6,531 nucleotides of DNA from NCBI GenBank assembly GCA_947372575.1, contig CANBUF010000118.1:1-6531 (forward strand), given 5' to 3'. A model generated the notes under the pieces. It did no database searches, was not told the origin of the DNA, and worked only from the letters and a program-made list of their open reading frames with translations. Source of the stretch: Alcaligenaceae bacterium. Lineage in GTDB: Bacteria > Pseudomonadota > Gammaproteobacteria > Burkholderiales > Burkholderiaceae. Positions 1 through 6,082 of the stretch are shown here, one piece after another; positions within the stretch are counted from its first letter, which is position 1, and every line of letters starts with the position of its first letter. A program made the position numbers and the translations under genes.

Positions 1-545
1 TAGTATCAGACGTGAATACGGATATGCTGACAAAGATTCCTAACAGACGTGCGTTTGATATCTTTGCCCAGGAAGCCTTGAAGAGTGCCAGAAAGGTCAA
101 TCAAACGGTATCACTCCTGATGATTGACATTGATAAGTTCAAGCTCATCAATGACACCTATGGTCATGCTGCGGGTGATATCGTCCTGCAAGAATTAGCA
201 CATCGTTGGAGTTCCAATATAAGAGGCTCCGATATGCTTGCGCGACTCGGGGGCGAGGAGTTTTGTCTGCTACTGCCGCAAGCCTCAGAGGTCGATGCTA
301 AGTTAATAGCAAAAAAAATGCTGAAACTCACTTCACAAACGCCTATTCAAGTGACAGGTTTTGCAGAGATGACTTCAATCTACGTCAACGTTAGTATTGG
401 ACTCGTGACCGCCGCGCCGGACAACGCACTTAGCATTCAAACCTTACTTGGCCTGGCAGATGAAGCGCTCTACCAGGCCAAGGATTTAGGCGGGAATTGC
501 ATCGTGATTTCTGAACCTGTACACCATCCAACTATCAATGCGTAA
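1..545 (+). CDS. Diguanylate cyclase, GGDEF domain (5' partial)
   Basis: This is the C-terminal catalytic domain of a GGDEF protein, which condenses two GTP into cyclic di-GMP at the cytoplasmic side of the membrane. Numbering from an in-frame GTG at 12, the sequence shows LTKIPNRRAF (6-15), the GTP/Mg site DIDKFKLIND (39-48) with YGHAAGD (50-56), and the active loop GGEEF (80-84). An RxxD inhibitory I-site (RGSD, 71-74) lies exactly five residues before GGEEF, so product feedback inhibition is expected. The GTG at 12 is unlikely to be the true start: the frame stays open to the window edge (codons V-S-D before it), and GGDEF domains normally begin a few residues before this LTxxPNRR motif. 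The N-terminal sensory or membrane part is therefore missing and the input signal is unknown. An active enzyme is likely because both GGEEF and the I-site are intact. Confidence 0.93.
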   Translation, partial: VSDVNTDMLTKIPNRRAFDIFAQEALKSARKVNQTVSLLMIDIDKFKLINDTYGHAAGDIVLQELAHRWSSNIRGSDMLARLGGEEFCLLLPQASEVDAKLIAKKMLKLTSQTPIQVTGFAEMTSIYVNVSIGLVTAAPDNALSIQTLLGLADEALYQAKDLGGNCIVISEPVHHPTINA

Positions 546-669
546 ACTTTATGAGTGATCTGTACGCTAGCGAACGGTGCATAAATCTCGATCAGTAAAT
601 AATGACCTCTCCACGGGTGCGTAACGGCCTCAGCCTGAGCGGGATCCCGATCAAGTCAGGAGCGTCAAC
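546..669. other. Intergenic region before the LTXXQ gene
   Basis: This 124-bp gap separates the GGDEF gene from the LTXXQ gene and should carry the promoter of the latter, but no convincing -35/-10 pair is visible. It contains two short perfect palindromes, CGCTAGCG (565-572) and CGGGATCCCG (640-649), and the dyad CTCAG-C-CTGAG (629-639), whose one-base centre is too tight for an RNA hairpin. The ribosome binding site AGGAG (658-662) lies 7 bases before the ATG at 670. No T-tracted terminator for the GGDEF gene is seen. Confidence 0.5.
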
Positions 670-1146
670 ATGAAACTCAATCCAAAAAAATTTACAGCCT
701 CTGCTGCAGCAATGATGGCAACGGTCGCGACTGTTGCTGCGTTAACGTTATCCTCTACAAGTGTATTTGCCGCTGACAAGGATATGCATGAAGATCGCGC
801 TCAGCAGCGTATTGCTAACATGCATGTCAGACTTGGCATCACCCCAGCCCAGGAAGCGCAGTGGAAGATCGTCGCCGATGTGATGCGTGAAAACGGCAAA
901 GTCATGGATCAACTCACGCAGCAACGCGTGGATAAGTCCAAAGAGATGAATGCCGTGGATGATTTGAAGTCTTATGCTGCAATTACCGATGCGCATGCAG
1001 ATGGACTGCATAAGTTGATTCCAGCTTTTGCTGTGCTGTACTCCAGCATGTCAGACGCCCAGAAAAAACAGGCTGATACGATGTTTAAGCATGGCGAAAA
1101 CGGGCGAGTGAGCAACAAATCTGCGGATAAAGCAGGGGGTAAATAA
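670..1146 (+). CDS. LTXXQ-motif (Spy/CpxP-like) periplasmic protein
   Basis: A 158-residue secreted, mostly helical protein of the LTXXQ family, which includes Spy and CpxP, periplasmic chaperone or stress-sensing proteins. Residues 1-34 form a clear Sec signal peptide: a basic start (KLNPKK), a long Ala/Val/Thr-rich core and VFA before the predicted cleavage. The mature part has two copies of the family motif: ITPAQ at 57-61, in LGITPAQEAQW, and MSDAQ at 127-131, in LYSSMSDAQKKQADTMF. The second leucine position is replaced by Met. The tail after residue 140 is Lys/Gly/Ser-rich and looks disordered. The start is supported by AGGAG 7 bases upstream. The next gene begins one base after the stop, so the two are probably cotranscribed and coupled. 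Family membership is firm; a chaperone role is inferred from the family, and no Cpx or Bae operator could be recognised upstream. Confidence 0.88.
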   Translation: MKLNPKKFTASAAAMMATVATVAALTLSSTSVFAADKDMHEDRAQQRIANMHVRLGITPAQEAQWKIVADVMRENGKVMDQLTQQRVDKSKEMNAVDDLKSYAAITDAHADGLHKLIPAFAVLYSSMSDAQKKQADTMFKHGENGRVSNKSADKAGGK

Positions 1147-1147
1147 A

Positions 1148-1510
1148 ATGAAAACCCTCACCACGCAATCTGTAATGTCCAGTGCTCATCAGTTCACAGT
1201 TGTGGTTGTTGCTCTGTGTATAGCGGCGTTGAGTGCGTTGTGGTTGCCCTATGCTCACGCTGACAATAACGAAGGCCAACATAACGGCAACGTGAACAAA
1301 GGGCAAGCCTATCATCGCGAAAACAACCAGGGGCAGAACTGGAATAGGGGAGATCATGACGATCACCACGATCGCGATGATGCCCGCTACAAACCAGGTT
1401 ATGCGCATCCTTATTACTACTCACAACCTGTTTATGTTCCACCACCTGTTTACTATGAGCCATATCAGTCTCCAGGGATCAATTTGTTTTTCCCCCTGGA
1501 TTTACGTTGA
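1148..1510 (+). CDS. Small secreted His/Asp- and PVY-rich protein, function unknown
   Basis: A 120-residue exported protein with no function I can name. Residues 1-38 are a signal peptide with a hydrophobic core at 16-34 and AHA before the predicted cleavage. The mature part has three zones: an Asn/Gln/Gly-rich stretch (39-67), an acidic-histidine cluster GDHDDHHDRDD (68-78) that could bind metal, and a Tyr/Pro tail with a tandem six-residue repeat PVYVPP-PVYYEP (94-105), visible in the DNA as ACCTGTTTA repeated 18 bp apart (1426, 1444). It ends in PGINLFFPLDLR, a tail style I associate with short PXPV/YPP-type exported proteins of Burkholderiales. A GGGGG run at 1135-1139, inside the end of the upstream gene, can serve as ribosome binding site. 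A shorter start at Met10 is possible but would remove the basic n-region. One base separates it from the LTXXQ gene, suggesting a shared envelope role. Confidence 0.78.
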   Translation: MKTLTTQSVMSSAHQFTVVVVALCIAALSALWLPYAHADNNEGQHNGNVNKGQAYHRENNQGQNWNRGDHDDHHDRDDARYKPGYAHPYYYSQPVYVPPPVYYEPYQSPGINLFFPLDLR

Positions 1511-1523
1511 GCGTTAAGGCCTA

Positions 1524-2852
1524 CTACCGTTGGGGCATGTCCTTAACTGAGTAGCCCAGGCTCACTGTCGCATCAGCAGGGATGGGAGGCATCGTTGCCT
1601 CCCAGTCTTCCCAGGCTTGACGCATGGCAGTGAGCCTGTCTGGTTGCTGATGCGCCAGGTTGGCACGTTCACGCGCATCGCCCGGGATATTGAACAGATA
1701 ATCATTGCCGTCGACGCGCAGGTATTTCCAGTCACCCTCGCGCATGGCGCGTTGTCCGCGGTGATTCATGCGCCAGTGCATGGGACGCGCGAATGTCTGC
1801 GCGGGTTGCTGCAGGACCGAAAGCAAGGAAATCCCATCAAAGGGATAGCGTGCATCGGCTTGCAAGCCTGCAGCTTCGAGCAGGGTCACAGACCAGTCCA
1901 TGGTCATGCATAATTGATCACTCACGCCGCCTGCTGCGATTTGTGCAGGCCAGTGTGCGATCCATGGCACACGAATACCGCCTTCGGTCAGATCCATCTT
2001 GCCGCCTACCAGCGGCCAGTTATCCGAAAACCGCTCGCCACCGTTGTCGCTTGTGAATACGACGAGCGTGTTGTGCACGAGATCGAGTGAATCAAGCGTT
2101 CGCATGATTTTACCGATACCCTCATCCATGTGATGAATCATGCGCTGGTACGTGTGGATGTTGCCACCGTGGAGATGAAACAGATTGTTTTTGATTTCTT
2201 GCGCGAGCGCTTCGTCATCGCGCGTTTCCCAGGGCCAGTGTGGAGCGGTGTAATGCACACTCAAAAAGAATGGTTTGCCAGAATGGGCATCGCTGGCCAT
2301 GCGTTCGATATAGTCTACGGACCGATCTGAAATCAGATCCGTCAGATAGCCTTCTTCGGCGCGCTCAGACTCTCCGAACCAGAGGTCATGCGTGCCATTT
2401 GAAGAGCAATGTGTAAAGTAATCGACCCCGCCCGACATCGGACCAAAGAACTCCTCATAACCGGAGCGTAAGGGACCAAAGGCAGGTGGGTAGCCCATGT
2501 GCCATTTGCCAATCAGTGCAGTGTGGTATCCGTTGTCGCGCAACAATGACGGTAAAGTCGGATGCTCAGCAGGGAGTCCCAGTGTCGTACTGCCTCGGCT
2601 CTTGCTATTGATGGGCTCCTCTGCAGCGCCCCTGAGGCGGTACTGATAGCGACCCGTCATCAGTGCAAAGCGTGTAGGCGAGCATACCGGCGCGTTGGAG
2701 TACCCCTGCGTGAATTTCAATCCCTTTGCGGCCAGGTCATCGAGGACCGGGGATACCTCACCAAAGCCGGCGGGCCGTCCACCATAACAACCCAGGTCGG
2801 CAAAGCCGAGATCGTCTGCCACGATAAAAATAATATTGGGTTGATTTTTCAC
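1524..2852 (-). CDS. Formylglycine-dependent sulfatase (arylsulfatase family), probably cytoplasmic
   Basis: A complete sulfatase of 442 residues that hydrolyses sulfate esters using a formylglycine made from a cysteine. From the GTG start, visible active-site parts are the metal Asp pair ADD (12-14), the signature CSPTRFALMTGR with Cys57 and Arg61 (Cys57 codon at 2684-2682), GKWHMG with Lys116 and His118, HYTAPHWPW with His205, SDNGGE with Asp269-Asn270, and GGK with Lys285. The C-terminal part has RAMREGDWKYLR, typical of arylsulfatase A-like enzymes. The GTG at 2852 is preferred: it has AGGA (2864-2861) 8 bases upstream, forms a GTGA overlap with the upstream gene's stop, and puts the conserved PNIIFIVADD strand directly at the N-terminus. 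An ATG at 2888 would add 12 unrelated residues. No signal peptide is present with either start, so a cytosolic enzyme acting on an imported ester is expected. The substrate cannot be read from sequence; a phosphonate or phosphate ester substrate is possible. Confidence 0.93.
   Translation of the reverse strand: MKNQPNIIFIVADDLGFADLGCYGGRPAGFGEVSPVLDDLAAKGLKFTQGYSNAPVCSPTRFALMTGRYQYRLRGAAEEPINSKSRGSTTLGLPAEHPTLPSLLRDNGYHTALIGKWHMGYPPAFGPLRSGYEEFFGPMSGGVDYFTHCSSNGTHDLWFGESERAEEGYLTDLISDRSVDYIERMASDAHSGKPFFLSVHYTAPHWPWETRDDEALAQEIKNNLFHLHGGNIHTYQRMIHHMDEGIGKIMRTLDSLDLVHNTLVVFTSDNGGERFSDNWPLVGGKMDLTEGGIRVPWIAHWPAQIAAGGVSDQLCMTMDWSVTLLEAAGLQADARYPFDGISLLSVLQQPAQTFARPMHWRMNHRGQRAMREGDWKYLRVDGNDYLFNIPGDARERANLAHQQPDRLTAMRQAWEDWEATMPPIPADATVSLGYSVKDMPQR
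1557..1638. repeat. Nested perfect inverted repeats (11-bp outer, 9-bp inner hairpin)
   Basis: The outer arms CAGGCTCACTG (1557-1567) and CAGTGAGCCTG (1628-1638) are exact reverse complements. Between them sits a second perfect hairpin, TGGGAGGCA (1583-1591), loop TCGT, TGCCTCCCA (1596-1604). The 82-bp block lies in the last part of the sulfatase coding sequence, 30 bp before its stop codon, and 46 bp beyond the stop of the convergent small gene. No T-tract follows on either strand, so it is not a standard intrinsic terminator. It could fold in either transcript and slow or protect the 3' end, but coding constraint may explain part of it. Confidence 0.6.
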
Positions 2853-3820
2853 GGTTGAAATCCTGAGCGGGTAACAATGGGCGCCCATTGCGCACGATAA
2901 TTATTGAGCATAGTCTGCGTCTGAGCCTGAGTACTGATAAAAGGAGTCAATTTGGCAGCGGCAAAGGTGCGTTGAGTCTCTGGATCCTGCATGACTTCGC
3001 GGATCGCTTCGCTGAGTTGTAAGAGCTTGGCTTGCGGCAGACTTTTGGGTGCAAAAAAAGTATTCCAGCCGGTCGCCGTTATCTCTAATCCTGCTTGGCT
3101 AAATGTTGGGATATCTGGTGCAAAGGGTGCACGCTGTGCGCCCGAGACTGCGAGGATTTTCAGCTTGCCTGCTTCATGCTGCGGCCAGAGCGTATCCAGA
3201 ATGTCGATCGCGACAGGCATTTGCTTTCCAATCAAGTCGTTCATCAATGGCGCTGATCCGCGATAGCCGACGACTTGCGTTTGAACCTGTGTCTTGTCTG
3301 CCATCATCAATGCAAAGAAGTGCGGTAAGCTGCCTGTGGCGGGTACCCCAATGTTTGCCTGGCCAGGATGCGAGCGAAGCCAGTCCAGCAGGCCCATAAG
3401 ATCACTCACCGGCATCGATGGTTCGACTGCGAGTCCAAACTCATAACTATTGACTTGGGATACTGGGACAAAGTCATTTTCGGCATCGTAGCCATTGTCT
3501 TGAAAGACTAGGGGGGCGACGACCATGACCGCAGGGTTCGCCAGCATCAGCTGGACTTGATTTGAAGGGGTCGACTTCACAATTTGCGCAGCGACGCGTC
3601 CACCTGCCCCGGTCTTGTTTTCAACAATTACGGCGATATGCAGTTTGGTCTGAAGTTTTTCTGCAACGATGCGTGCGATACGGTCTGTTGCGCCGCCCGG
3701 CGCAAAGCCCACCACAATTCGTATGGGGCTATCAGTCGGAACAATTTGTGCATCGACATGTCCGACGCATGCAGAGCATGCGATCAGGACAAACAGATAT
3801 TGTTGAAGGATGCGTATCAC
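2849..3820 (-). CDS. TctC/Bug-family periplasmic solute-binding protein (sulfatase-linked)
   Basis: A binding protein of the tripartite tricarboxylate transporter (TctC/Bug) family, which captures carboxylates and related anions in the periplasm. From the GTG at 3820 it has 323 residues, the usual family length. Residues 1-24 form a signal peptide with VDA before Gln25. The family ligand loops follow: GFAPGGATD (38-46) and ENKTGAGG (67-74). The GTG is preferred because GGAG (3830-3827) lies 6 bases upstream and a TATAAT box at 3847-3842 would start the transcript near 3835. In-frame ATGs at 3832 and 3871 lack a ribosome binding site, and the 3871 one lies in the promoter. LIAC (12-15) also fits a lipobox, so a lipoprotein form is possible. 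Its TGA overlaps the sulfatase GTG by GTGA, indicating coupled expression. No TctA/TctB membrane partner is in the window, so it may use distant ones. The ligand is unknown; a sulfate ester or aromatic acid is inference. Confidence 0.9.
   Translation of the reverse strand: MIRILQQYLFVLIACSACVGHVDAQIVPTDSPIRIVVGFAPGGATDRIARIVAEKLQTKLHIAVIVENKTGAGGRVAAQIVKSTPSNQVQLMLANPAVMVVAPLVFQDNGYDAENDFVPVSQVNSYEFGLAVEPSMPVSDLMGLLDWLRSHPGQANIGVPATGSLPHFFALMMADKTQVQTQVVGYRGSAPLMNDLIGKQMPVAIDILDTLWPQHEAGKLKILAVSGAQRAPFAPDIPTFSQAGLEITATGWNTFFAPKSLPQAKLLQLSEAIREVMQDPETQRTFAAAKLTPFISTQAQTQTMLNNYRAQWAPIVTRSGFQP
2875..2890. repeat. 16-bp perfect palindrome just upstream of the sulfatase start
   Basis: CAATGGGCGCCCATTG reads identically on both strands. 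It lies in the last codons of the solute-binding protein gene and ends 10 bases before the AGGA ribosome binding site of the sulfatase. In the leftward mRNA it could form a six-base-pair stem with a GCGC loop and so influence coupled initiation. It may also be a coincidence of coding (Gln-Trp-Ala-Pro-Ile). Confidence 0.35.
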
Positions 3821-3841
3821 GTGTGACTCCATTAAGCGCAA

Positions 3842-3871
3842 ATTATATTTTTTGTTGTTACGGAATTTCAT
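3842..3871 (-). promoter_or_regulatory. Predicted sigma70-type promoter for the TctC-sulfatase unit
   Basis: On the minus strand there is a perfect -10 hexamer TATAAT (3847-3842) and, 18 bp further upstream, ATGAAA (3871-3866), which matches TTGACA at four of six positions. Transcription would begin near 3835, leaving a leader of about 15 bases that contains the GGAG ribosome binding site (3830-3827) before the GTG at 3820. The arrangement is self-consistent, but the -35 box is weak, so an activator may be needed. Confidence 0.5.
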
Positions 3872-3879
3872 AAACTATC

Positions 3880-3899
3880 AAAATTGGTTACCCAATTTT
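3880..3899. promoter_or_regulatory. Perfect inverted repeat, probable operator between divergent genes
   Basis: AAAATTGG-TTAC-CCAATTTT is an exact 8-bp inverted repeat with a 4-bp spacer, in the AT-rich gap between the two divergent TctC genes. Its centre lies about 54 bp upstream of the predicted leftward start site, directly behind the -35 box, where an activator commonly binds. It is also 85 bp upstream of the rightward GTG at 3984, so one regulator could control both units. It is not a strict T-N11-A LysR box, and no regulator gene is in the window. A weak AT-rich hairpin in RNA is the alternative reading. Confidence 0.5.
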
Positions 3900-3983
3900 T
3901 AAACGCTTAAAGGCTGTTTCAATTACCCTTGTAATGTAAGAATTATTGTTATTCATAAAAATTAGAAATTTCAAGAGACCAAC

Positions 3984-4976
3984 GTGAAAATTATAATGAA
4001 TCGATTTTTCAACTTACTTAATCGTTTTGTCAGCTTACTTCTTCCGTGCTCGTTATTCATGGCCAGTGCAGCGATTGCCCAAAATGGCCCGATGCATGTG
4101 ATATTGCCACTGGGCCCGGGATCAGGTGTTGATAACTTTGCACGCACCGTCCAGCCTGCATTAAGCAAGGCGCTAAATGGTCAGGTCGTCGTCATCGAGA
4201 ATATGCCAGGGGCAGGAGGGCTGACGGGTACTGCCGCCTTGGTTAAAGCAGAACCCAATGGCAATACAATCGCGTTTGTATCAAACAATCATGCAATCAA
4301 TCCAAGCGTATTTAAGAATATGCCATTTGATAGTCTGAAGGACATCACACCGATTAGCGTGATTGGTAGCTCTCCATTTGTGCTGGTTGTGAACCCGAAC
4401 AAAGTTCCAGTTAAAACAGCAAAAGAGCTTCAGGCCTTTCTGGCAACGAACCCCGATCAATACAATTACGCTTCATCAGGGAACGGCACCATTATTCAGC
4501 TTGCCGGTGAAATGTTCATTCAGGCAGCCGGCGTGAAGCTACGACATATTCCTTACAAGGGTATGGGACCTATGCTGACTGATCTTATGGCGGGTCAGGT
4601 AGAAATGGGCGTTGCCGCTGTAGCGGCCGTAGAGGGGCAATTAAAAAGCGGAGCTTTACGTGCCATTGGCGTAATGGGTCGCGAGCGAGTTTCAACACTG
4701 CCAGACGTGCCCACCATGATTGAGCAGGGTTTCCCGACGGTTGATGTTCAGGGCTGGTTTGCAGTGATTGGGCCAGCAAAGTTGCCCGCTGAGCAAGTCG
4801 CACGTATCCATGCTGCTGTTGTTCAGGCATTTAACGACCCCACAGTTAACGAAAAGTTAACCCAGCAGGGCAACGTGATCAATCCCACCACGCCAGCAGT
4901 AGCCACTCAGTTTTTTAAGTCGGAACAGGAGCGCTATGCGCGTCTGATTGCACAATCGGGAATCGCGGTTGACTGA
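3984..4976 (+). CDS. TctC/Bug-family periplasmic solute-binding protein (hppD-linked)
   Basis: A second TctC/Bug solute-binding protein of 330 residues, divergent from the first and clearly different in sequence, so not a recent duplicate. The signal peptide covers 1-32 (basic MKIIMNRFF start, hydrophobic core, AIA before Gln33). The ligand loops are [12 protein letters not shown] (43-54) and ENMPGAGG (72-79); the first differs from the usual APGG-x-D form by having PGSGVD, which may mark a different ligand. The GTG at 3984 is favoured over the ATG at 3996 because a weak AAGAG (3973-3977) sits 6 bases upstream, whereas no ribosome binding site precedes the ATG. The hppD gene starts 32 bp after the stop with no terminator between, so cotranscription is likely. 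That context suggests an aromatic or keto acid ligand, perhaps 4-hydroxyphenylpyruvate or a relative, but this is inference. No TctA or TctB gene is present nearby. Confidence 0.9.
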   Translation: MKIIMNRFFNLLNRFVSLLLPCSLFMASAAIAQNGPMHVILPLGPGSGVDNFARTVQPALSKALNGQVVVIENMPGAGGLTGTAALVKAEPNGNTIAFVSNNHAINPSVFKNMPFDSLKDITPISVIGSSPFVLVVNPNKVPVKTAKELQAFLATNPDQYNYASSGNGTIIQLAGEMFIQAAGVKLRHIPYKGMGPMLTDLMAGQVEMGVAAVAAVEGQLKSGALRAIGVMGRERVSTLPDVPTMIEQGFPTVDVQGWFAVIGPAKLPAEQVARIHAAVVQAFNDPTVNEKLTQQGNVINPTTPAVATQFFKSEQERYARLIAQSGIAVD

Positions 4977-5008
4977 CCGTTGTACATCCAATTTCTCTGG
5001 AGCTTTAC

Positions 5009-6082
5009 ATGGCTGATTTGTTTGAAAACCCAATGGGACTGTGCGGCTTTGAATTCGTTGAGTTTGCATCTCCTGCGCCTAATGTCCTTGAGCCTCTTTT
5101 TGAAAAAATGGGATTCACCCTGGTAGCCAGGCATCGTTCTAAGGATGTGGTGTTGTATCGGCAGGGCAACATCAATTTCATTGTGAATCGTGAGCCAAAG
5201 AGTCTGGCAGGCTATTTTGCAGCCGAGCATGGTCCTTGCGCATGTGCCCTGGCTTTCCGGGTCCGTGATTCGCATCTGGCATATAACCGCGCACTCGCGC
5301 TCGGTGCTCAGCCCATTGAGATTCCTACCGGGCCGATGGAGCTGCGTCTGCCTGCAATCAAAGGCATCGGCGGCGCACCGCTGTACCTCATTGATCGCTT
5401 CGAAGACGGCAAGAGTGTCTATGACATTGATTTTGAATTTATCGAAGGTGTGGATCGCCATCCAGTCGGTCACGGTTTTAAAATGATCGATCACCTGACC
5501 CATAACGTCTACAAGGGGCGTATGGCATTTTGGGGGACATTCTACGAACAGCTCTTTAATTTTCGTGAGATTCGCTACTTTGATATCAAAGGCGAATACA
5601 CGGGTCTGACTAGCCGTGCCTTAACAGCGCCTGATGGATTGATCCGTATTCCTCTAAACGAAGAATCCGGCAAAACGGGCGGCCAGATCGAAGAATTCCT
5701 GATGCAGTTCAATGGTGAGGGCATTCAGCACATTGCCTTATTGACCGATGACTTATTGGCCAGTGTCGACTCTTTACGCAAGGCTGGTATCCCGCTGATG
5801 ACAGCACCGAATGATATGTATTATGAAATGCTTGATGAGCGGTTGCCCGGACATGGAGAACCCGTTCAAGAGTTAAAGACGCGCGGTATTTTGCTCGATG
5901 GCTCGACGTCCAACGGCGAGCAGCGTTTGTTGCTACAGATCTTTTCACAAACGTTGCTCGGACCGGTGTTCTTTGAATTCATTCAGCGCAAAAAAGATGA
6001 GGGCTTTGGAGAGGGAAATTTCAAAGCGCTTTTTGAGTCGCTCGAACGCGATCAGATTCAACGCGGTGTACTGGACTTATGA
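5009..6082 (+). CDS. hppD: 4-hydroxyphenylpyruvate dioxygenase
   Basis: Cytoplasmic non-heme iron(II) enzyme that converts 4-hydroxyphenylpyruvate and O2 to homogentisate and CO2, the entry to tyrosine and phenylalanine ring cleavage. The 357-residue length matches bacterial HPPD. The N-terminal vicinal-oxygen-chelate half begins [17 protein letters not shown] (6-22). The catalytic half has the iron ligands His162 (in DHLTHNV), His241 (GIQHIALLT) and Glu323 (FFEFIQRK), each one position later than in the Pseudomonas fluorescens enzyme. The substrate-site residues Ser202, Pro215, Asn217, Gln226, Gln240 and Gln310 are present at matching positions. The C-terminus carries the family tail [18 protein letters not shown]. 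The ATG has GGAG (4999-5002) 6 bases upstream. It lies 32 bp behind a Bug protein gene and its stop overlaps maiA by ATGA. All catalytic residues are intact, so it should be active. A hydroxymandelate synthase is unlikely given the full HPPD tail. Confidence 0.97.
   Translation: MADLFENPMGLCGFEFVEFASPAPNVLEPLFEKMGFTLVARHRSKDVVLYRQGNINFIVNREPKSLAGYFAAEHGPCACALAFRVRDSHLAYNRALALGAQPIEIPTGPMELRLPAIKGIGGAPLYLIDRFEDGKSVYDIDFEFIEGVDRHPVGHGFKMIDHLTHNVYKGRMAFWGTFYEQLFNFREIRYFDIKGEYTGLTSRALTAPDGLIRIPLNEESGKTGGQIEEFLMQFNGEGIQHIALLTDDLLASVDSLRKAGIPLMTAPNDMYYEMLDERLPGHGEPVQELKTRGILLDGSTSNGEQRLLLQIFSQTLLGPVFFEFIQRKKDEGFGEGNFKALFESLERDQIQRGVLDL

Noticed and set aside
542..599. GTAAA sequences as a CpxR box before the LTXXQ gene
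   Set aside because: The two copies (542-546 and 595-599) are about 50 bp apart, whereas a CpxR site needs them five bases apart.
640..649. CGGGATCCCG palindrome as an operator
   Set aside because: A 10-bp palindrome is expected several times in a window of this length and nothing else supports a regulatory site.
1471..1500. Inverted repeat TCCAGGG (1471-1477) and CCCTGGA (1494-1500) as a terminator of the small secreted protein gene
   Set aside because: The 16-base loop is long, only three T residues follow, and the repeat lies inside the coding region before the stop.
1617..2858. Several + strand open frames opposite the sulfatase gene
   Set aside because: They are antisense to a gene with full sulfatase motifs, have no ribosome binding sites I can see, and their translations show no recognisable domain.
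3929..3959. TTGTAA (3929-3934) with CATAAA (3954-3959) as the rightward promoter
   Set aside because: Both hexamers match at only four of six positions and the spacing is 19 bp, so the call would be a guess in an AT-rich stretch.
3992..3997. TATAAT on the + strand as a promoter for the rightward unit
   Set aside because: It lies inside the coding region after the GTG at 3984 and at the alternative ATG; a transcript from it would lack the signal peptide, and no good -35 box is spaced with it.
4934..5503. A 189-residue minus-strand frame opposite the hppD start
   Set aside because: It lies across the hppD coding sequence and the end of the Bug gene, is rich in Cys, Arg and His in no recognisable pattern, and is explained as a shadow of hppD.
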